Assembly (NCBI GenBank): GCA_003220495.1
Contig: QHSP01000015.1
Location: 124,001 to 188,000 of the forward strand
Reading direction: 5' to 3'
Length of the DNA: 64,000 nt
Origin: Candidatus Rokuibacteriota bacterium
GTDB lineage: Bacteria > Methylomirabilota > Methylomirabilia > Rokubacteriales > CSP1-6
Positions 17,723 through 28,917 of the stretch are shown piece by piece (within the stretch, counting starts at the first letter, position 1; every line of letters starts with the position of its first letter). The notes below the pieces were generated by a model that was not told the DNA's origin, searched no databases, and saw nothing but the letters and a program-made list of their open reading frames with translations. A program made the position numbers and the translations under genes.

Positions 17723-18602
17723 CGCGGGACCGAGCGCCGTCGCGCTCGGCGCCTTCGACGGCATCCACCTCGGCCATCGCGCCATTCTGGGGACGGCGGT
17801 GACGCATGCGCGAAGCGGCAAGCTCCGGGCGCTCGCGTGCACCTTCGACCGCCACCCGATGGAGGTGCTGCAGCCGGATCGCGCTCCGCTTCCGATCACG
17901 ACGCTCGAGGAACGGCTCGCGCTCATCGCCGAGACCGGGATCGACACCACCGTGGTGATCCCGTTCACTCCGGCCGTCGCCGGCATCGAGGCGAAGGCGT
18001 TCGTGCAGGACGTTCTCATCGGAACGCTCAGGGCTCGAGAGATCGTGGTCGGGTTCAATCACCGGTTCGGCCGGGGCGCCCGCGGCGACGCAGCGCTGCT
18101 CGAAACGCTGGCCGCGCCGCTCGGGTTTCGCGCTCACATCGTGCCGGCGTTCACGGTCGACGGCATCGCCGTCTCGTCGTCCGAGATCCGCGGGGCGCTC
18201 CAGCGCGGAGACCTTCCAGCCGCCGCCAGGCTCCTCGGGCGTCACTACTCGATCCGCGGCGAGGTGGTTCGGGGCGCCGGTCGGGGACGGACCCTCGGCT
18301 TTCCCACGGCCAACGTCAGAACCGACCGGCCTCTGGGACTTCCGGTCGGGGTTTACGTCTGCCGGCTCACGGTCGGCTTGCGCCAGCATCAGGCCGTCGT
18401 GAACGTTGGGTTCAGGCCGACATTCGGAGAGACCGAGCTCTCAGTCGAAGCTCATGTCCTCGATTTCACAGGCGATCTCTATGACGAACGGGTCACCCTG
18501 ACGTTCGTCCGCCGGCTCAGGGAGGAGCGAAAGTTCCCGAGCATCGACGCGCTGAAGGAGCAGATCGCCCTCGACGTCGCCGCCGCCCGAGCCACCTCCT
18601 GA
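17685..18602 (+). CDS. ribF: Bifunctional riboflavin kinase / FAD synthetase
   Basis: Converts riboflavin to FMN and FMN to FAD. The nucleotidyltransferase half shows VALGAFDGIHLGH (residues 19-31), VGFNHRFGRG (about 124) and SSSEIRGALQRGDL (about 164). The kinase half holds GAGRGRTLGFPTAN (about 198). The 305-residue length fits. The ATG lies inside truB; the overlap keeps it in the same operon. The many flavoenzymes elsewhere in the window depend on such an enzyme. Confidence 0.95.
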   Translation: MQIVRGLESFPPDAGPSAVALGAFDGIHLGHRAILGTAVTHARSGKLRALACTFDRHPMEVLQPDRAPLPITTLEERLALIAETGIDTTVVIPFTPAVAGIEAKAFVQDVLIGTLRAREIVVGFNHRFGRGARGDAALLETLAAPLGFRAHIVPAFTVDGIAVSSSEIRGALQRGDLPAAARLLGRHYSIRGEVVRGAGRGRTLGFPTANVRTDRPLGLPVGVYVCRLTVGLRQHQAVVNVGFRPTFGETELSVEAHVLDFTGDLYDERVTLTFVRRLREERKFPSIDALKEQIALDVAAARATS

Positions 18603-18615
18603 CCGTCCCCATGGC

Positions 18616-18644
18616 TTTACTTCGGTAGCCACGCGTGGTAGCCT
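18616..18644 (+). promoter_or_regulatory. Candidate promoter of rpsO-pnp
   Basis: TTTACT (18616-18621), 17-bp spacer, then an extended -10 TGgTAGCCT (18636-18644). The spacer and -10 include a direct repeat of GGTAGCC (18624-18630 and 18637-18643). The predicted start near 18651 gives a leader of about 86 bases before rpsO. Confidence 0.5.
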
Positions 18645-18683
18645 CCCAGCGTATCTCTTGACAAAAAAAGGCGTTTTGGAACC

Positions 18684-18717
18684 CGCCCCGGCGTGGGAGC
18701 ATAGGCTCCCTGGGGCG
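18684..18717 (+). promoter_or_regulatory. Stem-loop in the rpsO leader (candidate S15 feedback element)
   Basis: CGCCCC (18684-18689) pairs with GGGGCG (18712-18717), and inside it GGGAGC (18695-18700) pairs with GCTCCC (18705-18710) around the loop ATAG. The two helices are separated by a 5/1 internal loop. It ends 19 bases before the rpsO ATG. S15 represses its own mRNA through different leader folds in several phyla; this one resembles none I can name exactly. Confidence 0.45.
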
Positions 18718-18736
18718 TGGCGATTGGGGGCCTTCG

Positions 18737-19006
18737 ATGCCGCTTGCCGTCGACCGGAAGAAGAGTCTGATCGAGCAGTTCCGCACCCACGAGGGCGATA
18801 CAGGCTCGCCCGAAGTGCAGATCGCGCTCCTCACGGAGCGCATCAACGGCCTGACGGACCATTTCAAGCAGCACACCAAGGACCACCACTCGCGGCGCGG
18901 CTTGCTGATGCTGATCGGCAAGCGTCGCGGCCTTCTCGAGTACCTCCGGGCCCGAGTGCCGGAACGGTACCGCGTCATCATAGACAAGCTCGGCATCCGC
19001 CGTTGA
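18737..19006 (+). CDS. rpsO: 30S ribosomal protein S15
   Basis: Primary 16S-binding protein that organises the central-domain three-way junction. The 89 residues contain the classic [20 protein letters not shown] (18-37), [16 protein letters not shown] (about 42-57) and [10 protein letters not shown]. Start ATG 18737 follows a GGGGG stretch. The order ribF-rpsO-pnp is the common bacterial one; a separate promoter and a folded leader precede it. Confidence 0.98.
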   Translation: MPLAVDRKKSLIEQFRTHEGDTGSPEVQIALLTERINGLTDHFKQHTKDHHSRRGLLMLIGKRRGLLEYLRARVPERYRVIIDKLGIRR

Positions 19007-19136
19007 CGGCGGACTCACTTCTCACTGATCGGTCCTCGGACGGAACGAATCCGGGGGCCCCCGAGCGGGCTGACTCAGCGTCCGCTCCACACGGCGTTCG
19101 CCGGATTCCGGCCGATACGCGAGGACAATTTTTCGT

Positions 19137-21275
<2,139 letters not shown>

Positions 21276-21286
21276 GAGGTGAGGGC

Positions 21287-22552
21287 GTGACGGAAGGCTA
21301 CCGGAAGGGCTTCCTGCCGAACGGCATTCGGGTCGTCACCGAGCGCATGGAGCACGTACGCTCGGTCGCCGTCGGCGTGTGGGTCGAGACCGGGTCGCGC
21401 CACGAGGCCGAAAACCGCGGCGGGATGTCCCACCTGATCGAGCACCTCGTGTTCAAGGGGACCGCGACGCGCAGCGCCGAGGCGATCGCCCGTACCATGG
21501 ACTCCGTCGGCGGTCAGATGGACGCGTTCACCACCAAAGAGCACACCTGCTTCTACGTCCAGGTGCTCGACGAGCACCTGCCGCTCGCGGTCGATCTCCT
21601 GACGGACATCCTCCTGCATCCGCTCTTCAACGCCGACGAGCTGGAGCGCGAGAAATCGGTCGTCCTGCAGGAAATCAAGATGGTCGAGGACACGCCCGAC
21701 GACATCATCCACGACCTGTTCGCGGCGCAGATCTGGGCCGGGCATCCGCTGGGCCGGCCGATTCTCGGCAGCCGCGAAGCCGTGACCGGGTACGCCCGAC
21801 AGGAGGCGCTCGGCTACTTCACCGACGAGTACGTGCCGCCGCGGGTGATCATCGCGGTCGCGGGCAACGTCACCCACGAGCGGGTCATGGAGCTGTTCAG
21901 CCTGGGCTTCCAGGGCTTCGATCGAGCCGCGACCGCGCGCACGGCGAGCCCACCCGTCCTCAAGCCGGGCGTGAACATCGTCAACAAGACCCTGGAGCAG
22001 GTTCACATCATCATGGGCTTCCCGGGGCTCCATCACTCGGCGCCGGAGCGCTACGCTCTGTTCCTGCTCAATGACATCATCGGGGGGAGCATGTCCTCAC
22101 GGCTCTTCCAGGAAGTGCGGGAGCGCGAGGGCCTCGTCTACGCGATCCACTCGGGCGTACAGGCGTACACCGACACCGGCACCCTCTACGTCTACGCGGG
22201 GACGGACGAGAAGAACTTCTCCAAGGTGCTGAAGTCGACCCTGAAGGTGCTCCGCGAGCTGAAGAAGACCGGCGTGACGGAGGACGAGCTGCGGCGGGCC
22301 AAGGATCATCTCAAGGGCAGCCTGATGCTCTCGCTCGAGTCGACGTCGAGTCGCATGAACCGGCTGGCCAAGCACGAGATGCACCATGGGACGTTCCTGT
22401 CGATGGACGCGATGCTGAGCGCGGTCGATACGGTTCGTCACGAAGAGGTGCAGGCGCTGGTCACCGACCTCCTCGACGAAGACCGCCTCTCGCTGACCAC
22501 CTTGGGCCCGCTGGATCGCCGGAATCTGCCCCGCGAGCTCCTGCACCACTGA
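21287..22552 (+). CDS. M16 family zinc metallopeptidase
   Basis: Pitrilysin/mitochondrial-processing-peptidase-like protease. The inverted zinc motif HLIEH is at about residues 49-53 with the distal Glu ligand in VVLQEIKMVEDTP (about residue 129). At 421 residues it has the two-domain size of the bacterial MlpA/YmxG type. GTG 21287 follows GAGAGGTGAGG. Placement directly after pnp mirrors the pnp-mlpA arrangement of Firmicutes and many other bacteria. The natural substrate is not known. Confidence 0.92.
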   Translation: MTEGYRKGFLPNGIRVVTERMEHVRSVAVGVWVETGSRHEAENRGGMSHLIEHLVFKGTATRSAEAIARTMDSVGGQMDAFTTKEHTCFYVQVLDEHLPLAVDLLTDILLHPLFNADELEREKSVVLQEIKMVEDTPDDIIHDLFAAQIWAGHPLGRPILGSREAVTGYARQEALGYFTDEYVPPRVIIAVAGNVTHERVMELFSLGFQGFDRAATARTASPPVLKPGVNIVNKTLEQVHIIMGFPGLHHSAPERYALFLLNDIIGGSMSSRLFQEVREREGLVYAIHSGVQAYTDTGTLYVYAGTDEKNFSKVLKSTLKVLRELKKTGVTEDELRRAKDHLKGSLMLSLESTSSRMNRLAKHEMHHGTFLSMDAMLSAVDTVRHEEVQALVTDLLDEDRLSLTTLGPLDRRNLPRELLHH

Positions 22553-22604
22553 ACCATCCGCCCGCCCCGCGGCCGGGCCTCGAAGCACGAAGGAGACGCA
22601 CCGC

Positions 22605-22715
22605 GTGCCGTTGAGCTTCTGCATCGATTCTGACTCCGGGCCCCTCGACGTGGGTGTATTCAAGGATCGGCGCGCGGCGGTGGGTTGGCTGCGCCACGAG
22701 GATGTCCAGCCATGA
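22605..22715 (+). CDS. 36-residue ORF coupled to the hydrolase gene
   Basis: GTG start nine bases after AAGGAG, 36 sense codons, and a TGA that overlaps the ATG of the next gene, so translation signals are good. The product contains VFKDRRAAVGWLRHEDV, which resembles the last helix (pattern vFxDRxxAlxWL) of STAS/SpoIIAA-like proteins. It may therefore be a remnant of such a gene, or a short leader peptide that couples translation to the hydrolase. No function is claimed. Confidence 0.5.
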   Translation: MPLSFCIDSDSGPLDVGVFKDRRAAVGWLRHEDVQP

Positions 22716-23572
22716 CGACCGCGCTCGAGCCCAGGAGCCAGACCCTCGACGTCAACGGCCTGCGCGTGCACTACCTCGACTGGGGCAACCCCGGCGCGCC
22801 ACCGATCGTGTGCGTGCACGGCTACACCTCGAGCGCGCAGGCCTTCAACGCGCTGGCGCGGCGTCTGCCCAGCCGCGATCACGTCATCGCTCCCGACGTG
22901 CGTGGCCACGGGGAGAGCGCCTGGTCCACGACAGGCGCATACCAGTACAGCGACCAGGTCGGCGACCTCGCCGCGATCGTCGACAAGCTCGGGCTGTCGC
23001 GATTCACGCTCGTCGGCACCTCGATGGGTGGCATCATCGCCATGGCGTACGCGGGCGCGCATCCCGATCGCCTCACGCGCCTGGTGATCAACGACGTCGG
23101 CCCGGATGTCGAGGTGGGCAGCCAGCGGATCACCCAGATGGTGGGGAGCCGGCCCGACGAGTTCGCAAGCCTGCACGATGCGATGGCCTACCGACGCCAG
23201 ATGTCGCCGATCGTGGCGGGGCGTAGCGCCGAGGATCAGCGCGAGCTGGCGCTCGGCGTGCTCAGGCAGCGGCCCGACGGCCACTGGATCTGGAAGATGG
23301 ACCCGGAATACATCCGCCAGCGCGTGCGGATCGGCGCGCCTCCGCGGCCGGCGCTCTGGCCCGCGCTCCAGCGGGTGACCTGCCCGACCCTGGTCGTGTG
23401 GGGGAGCGACAGCGACGTCCTCTCCGAGGCGCAGGCGCGGCGCATGGTCGCGACCCTCCCGAACGGCGAGCTCGTCACGGTGCCCGGTGTCGGGCACGCG
23501 CCCACGCTCGTAGAGCCCGTGGTGGTCGCCGCCCTCGAGCGCTTTCTCGGGTCGCCCGGCGCGCGCGTCTGA
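22712..23572 (+). CDS. Alpha/beta-fold hydrolase
   Basis: Serine hydrolase of the HAD/epoxide-hydrolase-like superfamily branch (286 residues). The oxyanion-hole motif VHGYTSSAQAFN (residues 30-41), nucleophile elbow GTSMGG (Ser about 103), acid in VWGSDSDVLS (about 230) and the catalytic His in GVGHAPTLVEP (about 262) are all present. ATG 22712 is preferred to the upstream start because it overlaps the preceding short ORF. Substrate unknown; no neighbouring pathway constrains it. Confidence 0.88.
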   Translation: MTTALEPRSQTLDVNGLRVHYLDWGNPGAPPIVCVHGYTSSAQAFNALARRLPSRDHVIAPDVRGHGESAWSTTGAYQYSDQVGDLAAIVDKLGLSRFTLVGTSMGGIIAMAYAGAHPDRLTRLVINDVGPDVEVGSQRITQMVGSRPDEFASLHDAMAYRRQMSPIVAGRSAEDQRELALGVLRQRPDGHWIWKMDPEYIRQRVRIGAPPRPALWPALQRVTCPTLVVWGSDSDVLSEAQARRMVATLPNGELVTVPGVGHAPTLVEPVVVAALERFLGSPGARV

Positions 23573-23652
23573 AATGACATCGGTTTACGCGGGTCAGCCG
23601 CTACTGGTAGTACCCACCGCAACTCCCGCTTCCATCGTTTGCGGTTTTGCTC

Positions 23653-23658
23653 TATGGT
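23653..23658 (+). promoter_or_regulatory. -10 box immediately before purB
   Basis: TATGGT ends six bases before the purB GTG, the spacing expected when transcription starts at the start codon itself. No good -35 is visible at 17 bp, and there is no strong Shine-Dalgarno. The same TATGGT-N6-start arrangement occurs at rpiB. Confidence 0.4.
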
Positions 23659-23664
23659 GAGAGC

Positions 23665-24963
23665 GTGATCGACCGCTACACCCGCCCGGAGATGGGTCGG
23701 ATCTGGAGCGAGGAGTCCAAGTACCAGGCGTGGCTCAGGGTGGAGCTGGCGGTGTGCGAGGCCTACGCGCGGCGAGGCCGCGTTCCCGCCGAGGCGCTAG
23801 CCCGGATCCGCCAGAAGGCGCGCGTCGACATCGCGCGGATCCTCGCGATCCAGGACCGCGTGAAGCACGAGATGATCGCGCTGCTGACCAGCCTCGAGGA
23901 GCAGGTCGGCGAGGACTCGCGCTTCATTCACATCGGGCTGACCACGAGCGACGTCTGGGACACCGCCACCGCGCTGCAGCTCCGCGACGCGGCCGATCTC
24001 CTGATCGCGGGACAGGAGCGCCTGCAGAAGGCGTTGGGCGAACTGGCGGTCCGCCACAAGGACACCCTGACCATCGGGCGGACCCACGGCGTCCACGCCG
24101 AGCCCACCAGCTTCGGCCTCAAGGTCGCGGTCTGGTACTCCGAAGCGGGGCGCAACCTCGAGCGGCTGGGCCGGGCGCGCGCGACGATCTCCGTCGGCAA
24201 GCTCTCGGGCGCCGTCGGCAATTTCGCCCACGTCGAGCCCGACCTCGAGGCCGAGGTGTGCCGCGAGCTCGGTCTGGAGGCGGCGCCCGTCTCCACGCAG
24301 ATCGTCCAGCGCGACCGCCACGCCGAGTTCTGTTCGATGCTCGCGGTGGCGGCCGCCTCGCTCGAGAAGATCGCCCTCGAGGTCCGCGGGCTCCAGCGGA
24401 CCGAGATCCTCGAAGCGCAGGAACCGTTCGGCGAAGGCCAGAAGGGCTCGAGCGCGATGCCGCACAAGCGCAATCCGGAGCTGGCCGAGCGCATCTGCGG
24501 CCTGGCGCGCCTGCTTCGGACCAACGCGCTGGCGGCGCTCGAGAACGTCGCGCTGTGGCACGAGCGCGACATCAGCCACTCCTCGGTCGAGCGCGTGATC
24601 TTGCCGGACTCGACGATCATGCTCGACTACCTCCTGCATCTGGCGGCGTTCATCGTCGAGGGGCTCGAGGTCGACACGGTCCGAATGGCCGAGAACCTCG
24701 AGCTGAGCCACGGCGTCGTCTATTCGCAGCGCGTGCTGCTGAAGCTCACCGACGCCGGGCTCCCGCGCCAGACCGCGTACGAGATCGTGCAGAAGAACGC
24801 GATGCGCGCCTGGAAGGAGCGTCGCTCGTTCTTCGAATTGCTCGCCGCCGATCCGAACGTGACGGAGCGCCTCTCGGCCGACGAGCTCAAGAGCAGCTTC
24901 GACCCGGCGTTCTTCCTGAAGAACGTCGACGCCATCTTCAAACGTCTGGGACTCACCCGGTGA
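23665..24963 (+). CDS. purB: Adenylosuccinate lyase
   Basis: Fumarase-superfamily enzyme acting twice in purine synthesis (SAICAR to AICAR, adenylosuccinate to AMP). The signature loop GSSAMPHKRNPE lies at about residues 262-273. The TSDVWDTATALQL segment (about 92) and TIGRTHGVHAEP (about 137, catalytic His region) fit. 432 residues. GTG 23665 matches family N-termini (VIDRYTRPEMGRIWSEE); a TTG six codons upstream is less likely. It heads the purine operon. Confidence 0.95.
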   Translation: MIDRYTRPEMGRIWSEESKYQAWLRVELAVCEAYARRGRVPAEALARIRQKARVDIARILAIQDRVKHEMIALLTSLEEQVGEDSRFIHIGLTTSDVWDTATALQLRDAADLLIAGQERLQKALGELAVRHKDTLTIGRTHGVHAEPTSFGLKVAVWYSEAGRNLERLGRARATISVGKLSGAVGNFAHVEPDLEAEVCRELGLEAAPVSTQIVQRDRHAEFCSMLAVAAASLEKIALEVRGLQRTEILEAQEPFGEGQKGSSAMPHKRNPELAERICGLARLLRTNALAALENVALWHERDISHSSVERVILPDSTIMLDYLLHLAAFIVEGLEVDTVRMAENLELSHGVVYSQRVLLKLTDAGLPRQTAYEIVQKNAMRAWKERRSFFELLAADPNVTERLSADELKSSFDPAFFLKNVDAIFKRLGLTR

Positions 24964-24976
24964 GCGCGAGGGGCCG

Positions 24977-25696
24977 ATGAAGATCGAGACGCGCGAGAAG
25001 CTCTACGAGGGCAAGGCCAAGATCGTCTACGAGACCAACCGGCCCGGCGTGATCATCCAGTACTTCAAGGACGACGCGACCGCCTTCAACGCCCTGAAGA
25101 AGGGGACCATCGTCGGCAAGGGCGTCGTCAACAACCGGATGTCGGCGGCCCTCTTCGAGCGGCTCGGACGCGGCGGGGTCCCGACCCACTACCTCGAGAC
25201 GCTCTCGGACCGCGAGATGCTCTGCCATCGCCTCGACATCATCAAGATCGAGACGATCGTGCGAAACATCGTCGCCGGTAGCCTCGCCAAGCGCACGGGC
25301 CTCGAGGAAGGCACGCCGATCAAGCAGCCGATCGTCGAGCTCTACTACAAGTCCGATCCGCTCGGCGACCCGATGCTCAACGAGGATCACGTGCGGATGC
25401 TGAAGCTCGCCTCCCCCGCGGAGGTCGCGTGGATGAAGCGCACGGCGCTCGCGATCAATTCGATCCTGAGGCCGTACCTGCTCAAGCGACGCCTCTTGCT
25501 GGTCGACTTCAAGCTCGAGTTCGGGCGCCGGGGCAAGAAGCTCTATCTCGGCGACGAGATTTCTCCCGATACGTGCCGGCTCTGGGACAGCGGGACCAAG
25601 GAGAAGCTCGACAAGGATCGCTTCCGCCGCGACCTGGGCGGCGTGGAGGAAGCCTACCAGGAGGTCTATCGCCGGCTCGTCACCGAGGACGCATGA
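24977..25696 (+). CDS. purC: SAICAR synthetase
   Basis: Joins aspartate to CAIR with ATP. The 239-residue protein begins with REKLYEGKAKIVYET (residues 5-19) and carries the core segments IVRNIVAGSLAKRTGLEEGT (about 92) and LVDFKLEFGRRGKKLYLGDE (about 176-195), the latter with the metal-binding acidic residues. It lies 13 bases after purB, and its TGA overlaps the purS ATG. Confidence 0.96.
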   Translation: MKIETREKLYEGKAKIVYETNRPGVIIQYFKDDATAFNALKKGTIVGKGVVNNRMSAALFERLGRGGVPTHYLETLSDREMLCHRLDIIKIETIVRNIVAGSLAKRTGLEEGTPIKQPIVELYYKSDPLGDPMLNEDHVRMLKLASPAEVAWMKRTALAINSILRPYLLKRRLLLVDFKLEFGRRGKKLYLGDEISPDTCRLWDSGTKEKLDKDRFRRDLGGVEEAYQEVYRRLVTEDA

Positions 25697-25962
25697 GAGC
25701 GCGCGTCCTCGTGCGGCTCAAGCCGGGTATCATGGACGTGCAGGGCGCCGCGGTGAAGCGCGCGCTCGCCGGCCTCGGATTCTCCGAGCTCAACGATCTC
25801 CGGGTCGGCAAGGTCATCGACATCGACCTGAACGAGCCGACGCCGGAAGCCGCGCGCGCGCGCGTGGGCGAGATGTGCCGCCAGCTTCTCGCGAACCCGA
25901 TTCTGGAGGATTACACGATCGAAACCGTGGACGACCTTGCCCAGCGCGGAGCCGCACGTTAA
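25693..25962 (+). CDS. purS: FGAM synthetase small subunit PurS
   Basis: An 89-residue structural subunit of the three-part FGAM synthetase (PurL-PurS-PurQ), which shuttles ammonia between glutaminase and synthetase. The typical VLVRLKPGIMDVQGAAVKRA (residues 5-24) and LLANPILEDYTIE (about 64) are present. Its presence explains the small-type PurL two genes on. Confidence 0.93.
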   Translation: MRARVLVRLKPGIMDVQGAAVKRALAGLGFSELNDLRVGKVIDIDLNEPTPEAARARVGEMCRQLLANPILEDYTIETVDDLAQRGAAR

Positions 25963-25974
25963 GATGAGTGCGCC

Positions 25975-26688
25975 ATGAGATTCGGCGTCGTCGTATTTCC
26001 AGGTACGTGGAGTGACTGCGATTTCCACTACGTGGTCTCCGAAGTCTTGCATCAGCCCGTGCGCTACGTGTGGCATCGGGAGCGCGAGCTCCGCGAGCTC
26101 GACTGCGTGATCCTGCCCGGGGGCTTCTCGTACGGCGACTATCTGCGCGCCGGCGCGGTGGCCGGGCGCTCGCCGGTGGTCGAGGCGCTCGGCGACTTCG
26201 TCGCGGGCGGCGGGCTCGTGCTCGGCTCCTGCAACGGGTTCCAGATCCTGTGCGAGGCGGGACTGTTGCCGGGGGTCCTCACGCGCAACGAGTGCCTGCA
26301 GTACCGCTGCCAGTCGAGTCATCTGGTGGTCGAGAACGTCGACACGCCGTTCACGCGCGGTCTCCGACCGGGCCAGGTGCTGACGATGCCGATCTCGCAC
26401 GGGGAAGGGAAGTACTATACCGACCCCGCGACCCTCGCCCGGCTCAAGCAGCAGAACCTGATCGTCTTCCGGTACGCGGAAGCCGACGGCCGGATCACGA
26501 AGAAGAGCAACCCGAACGGCTCGCTCGACAACATCGCGGGTGTCGTGAACCCCGAGGGCACGGTGCTCGGCATGATGCCCCACCCGGAGCGGGCCTCCGA
26601 AGCGGCGATGGGCGGCACTGACGGGCTCCTGATGCTCCAGTCTCTCCTCGGAAGCCTCGTCGAAGATGGCAGCTTCCTCAAGCGGTAA
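25975..26688 (+). CDS. purQ: FGAM synthetase glutaminase subunit PurQ
   Basis: Class I glutamine amidotransferase supplying ammonia to PurL. The nucleophile Cys is in LGSCNGFQIL (about residue 86), with the oxyanion motif LPGGFSYGDYLRAGA at about 44-58. The His-Glu pair lies in MMPHPERASE near residue 201. The 237-residue length is normal. It is 12 bases after purS and six bases before purL. Confidence 0.96.
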   Translation: MRFGVVVFPGTWSDCDFHYVVSEVLHQPVRYVWHRERELRELDCVILPGGFSYGDYLRAGAVAGRSPVVEALGDFVAGGGLVLGSCNGFQILCEAGLLPGVLTRNECLQYRCQSSHLVVENVDTPFTRGLRPGQVLTMPISHGEGKYYTDPATLARLKQQNLIVFRYAEADGRITKKSNPNGSLDNIAGVVNPEGTVLGMMPHPERASEAAMGGTDGLLMLQSLLGSLVEDGSFLKR

Positions 26689-26694
26689 CCAGGG

Positions 26695-28917
26695 TTGACG
26701 GGGGCCGAGCCCAAGGTCACGCTCGACCTGGCGCTGGAAGCAGGCCTCACGGCCGAAGAGTACGATCGCATCCTCTCCCGGCTCGGGCGCGAGCCCACGT
26801 ACGCCGAGCTCGGCCTGTTCTCGGCGCTCTGGTCCGAGCACTGCGCCTACAAGCACTCACGGGTCTTCCTCGCGCGCTTGCCACAGAGCGGCGCTCACGT
26901 CCTCCAGGGGCCGGGCGAGAACGCCGGCGCGATCGACATCGGTGACGGCTGGGCCGTGGTCTTCAAGATCGAGAGCCACAATCACCCGTCGTTCATCGAG
27001 CCGTTCCAGGGCGCGGCGACCGGGGTCGGCGGCATCCTCCGCGACATCTTCACGATGGGCGCGCGTCCGATCGCGATCCTCGACTCGCTCCGCTTCGGCG
27101 AGCTCGACCAGCCCAAGGTGCCCGAGCTCGTGAACGGCGTCGTGTCGGGCATCAGCTGGTACGGCAACTGCTTCGGCTGCCCGACGGTGGGCGGCGAGAT
27201 CGCGTTCGCGCCGGAGTACGCGGGCAATCCGCTCGTCAACGTGATGTGCGTTGGGCTGGTCCGCGCCGATCAGATCTTTCGCGCGCGGGCGGAAGGGCCG
27301 GGCAACCCGGTCTTCTACGTGGGCAACAAGACCGGCCGCGACGGCATCCACGGCGCGACGATGGCGTCCGCGACGTTCGACGAGCACGCCGAGGAGCGTC
27401 GGCCGACCGTGCAGGTCGGCGATCCCTTCACGGAGAAGCTCCTGCTCGAGGCGTGTCTCGAGGTGATGCGCACCGGGGCGGTCGTCGGCATCCAGGACAT
27501 GGGCGCTGCGGGCCTGGCGTGCTGCACCTCCGAGATGCCCGCGCGCAGCGGTACCGGGATGGACGTCGAGCTCTCGCGCGTCCCGCAGCGCGAGACCGGG
27601 ATGACGCCGTACGAGATCCTCCTGTCCGAGTCCCAGGAGCGCATGCTCCTCGTCGCCGCGCGGGGCCGCGAGGAGGACGTGCGCCGCGTGTTCGCGAAGT
27701 GGGAGCTCGACGCGGTCGAGATCGGCCGTGTGACCGAGGGCGGTGAGCTCACCGCGCGGCTCGGGGGCGAAATCGTGGCCAGGGTGCCGGTCGACCTGCT
27801 CGCGGAAGCGCCGAAATATCGCAAGCCGACCGCGGAGCCTTCGTGGCTCGCCGAGCGCCGCGCCTTCGATCCGCTGACCTTGCCCGAGCCGGGCGACTAC
27901 GGCGCGGCGCTGGTCCAGCTGCTCGGCTCGCCGACGATCGCGTCCAAAGAGTGGGCGTTCCGTCAGTACGACCAGCAGGTCGGGATCAACACCCTGGTCT
28001 TGCCGGGCTCCGACGCGGCCGTGCTGCGGGTCAAGGGCACGCGGAGGGCGCTCGCCGTGTCCACCGACGGCAACGGCCGCCAGGTCTTCCTCGACCCGCG
28101 GCGGGGAGCGGCGATGGCCGTGTGCGAGGCCGCCCGCAACGTCTCCTGCTCGGGCGGCGAGCCCCGCGGGATTACCGACTGCTTGAACTTCGGCTCGCCC
28201 GAGCGGCCGGAGATTCTCTGGCAGTTCGCCGAGGCGGTCGAGGGCATCGCGCTGGCGTGCCGGGCGCTCGACCTGCCCGTGGTCGGGGGCAACGTTTCCT
28301 TCTACAATGAGACGAGCGGCCGGGCGATCCTGCCCACGCCCGTCATCGGCGTGGTGGGGGTGCTGGACGATGCCGGCCGGCGTGCGACACAGTGGTTCAA
28401 GGGAGCCGGCCATCGCGTGGCGCTGCTCGGCCCGGACCAGGTGAGCCTCGGCGGGAGCGAGTACCTCTGGGCGCGGGAGCGCCGGCTCGCGGGGGCGCTG
28501 GCGCCACTCGACCTCGAGACGGAGCGCCGAGTGCAGCGGGCCGTGCGAGCGGCCGTGAGCGCGGGGCTGGTGACGGCGGCGCACGACTGCTCGGAGGGTG
28601 GGCTGGCGGTCGCGCTCGCCGAGGGATGCGTCACAGGGCGCGAGCTCATCGGCTGCGAGGCGACCGTGCCGGCGGTCGCCCGCGCGGACCTGGTGCTCTT
28701 CGGCGAGGGCCCCTCGCGCATCGTCGTCGCGGTCGAGACCGCGCGCGCGCGCGAGTTCGAAGCGCTGATGGCGGAATCGGCGATCCCCTGGCGGTGGGTC
28801 GGGACGACCGGTGGCGAGCGTCTGGTGATCCGCGTCGGAACCGAGGTCCTGCTCGACGTCGGCACGGCGCAACTCGAGCAGGCATGGAGGACTGGATTTG
28901 AACGTCACGTGGCGTGA
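26695..28917 (+). CDS. purL: FGAM synthetase large subunit PurL (small type)
   Basis: ATP-dependent amination of FGAR. The 740-residue protein is the Bacillus-type PurL lacking a built-in glutaminase domain, in line with purS and purQ next to it. Visible: [12 protein letters not shown] (about 45-56), [20 protein letters not shown] (about 90-109) and [16 protein letters not shown] (about 630). The start is TTG 26695, with a weak ribosome site. Its 3' end overlaps purF by 20 bases. Confidence 0.96.
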   Translation: MTGAEPKVTLDLALEAGLTAEEYDRILSRLGREPTYAELGLFSALWSEHCAYKHSRVFLARLPQSGAHVLQGPGENAGAIDIGDGWAVVFKIESHNHPSFIEPFQGAATGVGGILRDIFTMGARPIAILDSLRFGELDQPKVPELVNGVVSGISWYGNCFGCPTVGGEIAFAPEYAGNPLVNVMCVGLVRADQIFRARAEGPGNPVFYVGNKTGRDGIHGATMASATFDEHAEERRPTVQVGDPFTEKLLLEACLEVMRTGAVVGIQDMGAAGLACCTSEMPARSGTGMDVELSRVPQRETGMTPYEILLSESQERMLLVAARGREEDVRRVFAKWELDAVEIGRVTEGGELTARLGGEIVARVPVDLLAEAPKYRKPTAEPSWLAERRAFDPLTLPEPGDYGAALVQLLGSPTIASKEWAFRQYDQQVGINTLVLPGSDAAVLRVKGTRRALAVSTDGNGRQVFLDPRRGAAMAVCEAARNVSCSGGEPRGITDCLNFGSPERPEILWQFAEAVEGIALACRALDLPVVGGNVSFYNETSGRAILPTPVIGVVGVLDDAGRRATQWFKGAGHRVALLGPDQVSLGGSEYLWARERRLAGALAPLDLETERRVQRAVRAAVSAGLVTAAHDCSEGGLAVALAEGCVTGRELIGCEATVPAVARADLVLFGEGPSRIVVAVETARAREFEALMAESAIPWRWVGTTGGERLVIRVGTEVLLDVGTAQLEQAWRTGFERHVA

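Noticed and set aside
18658-18663. TTGACA before rpsO as a -35 box
   Set aside because: No -10-like hexamer at 15-19 bp; the next bases are G/C-rich. The upstream TTTACT with extended -10 fits better.
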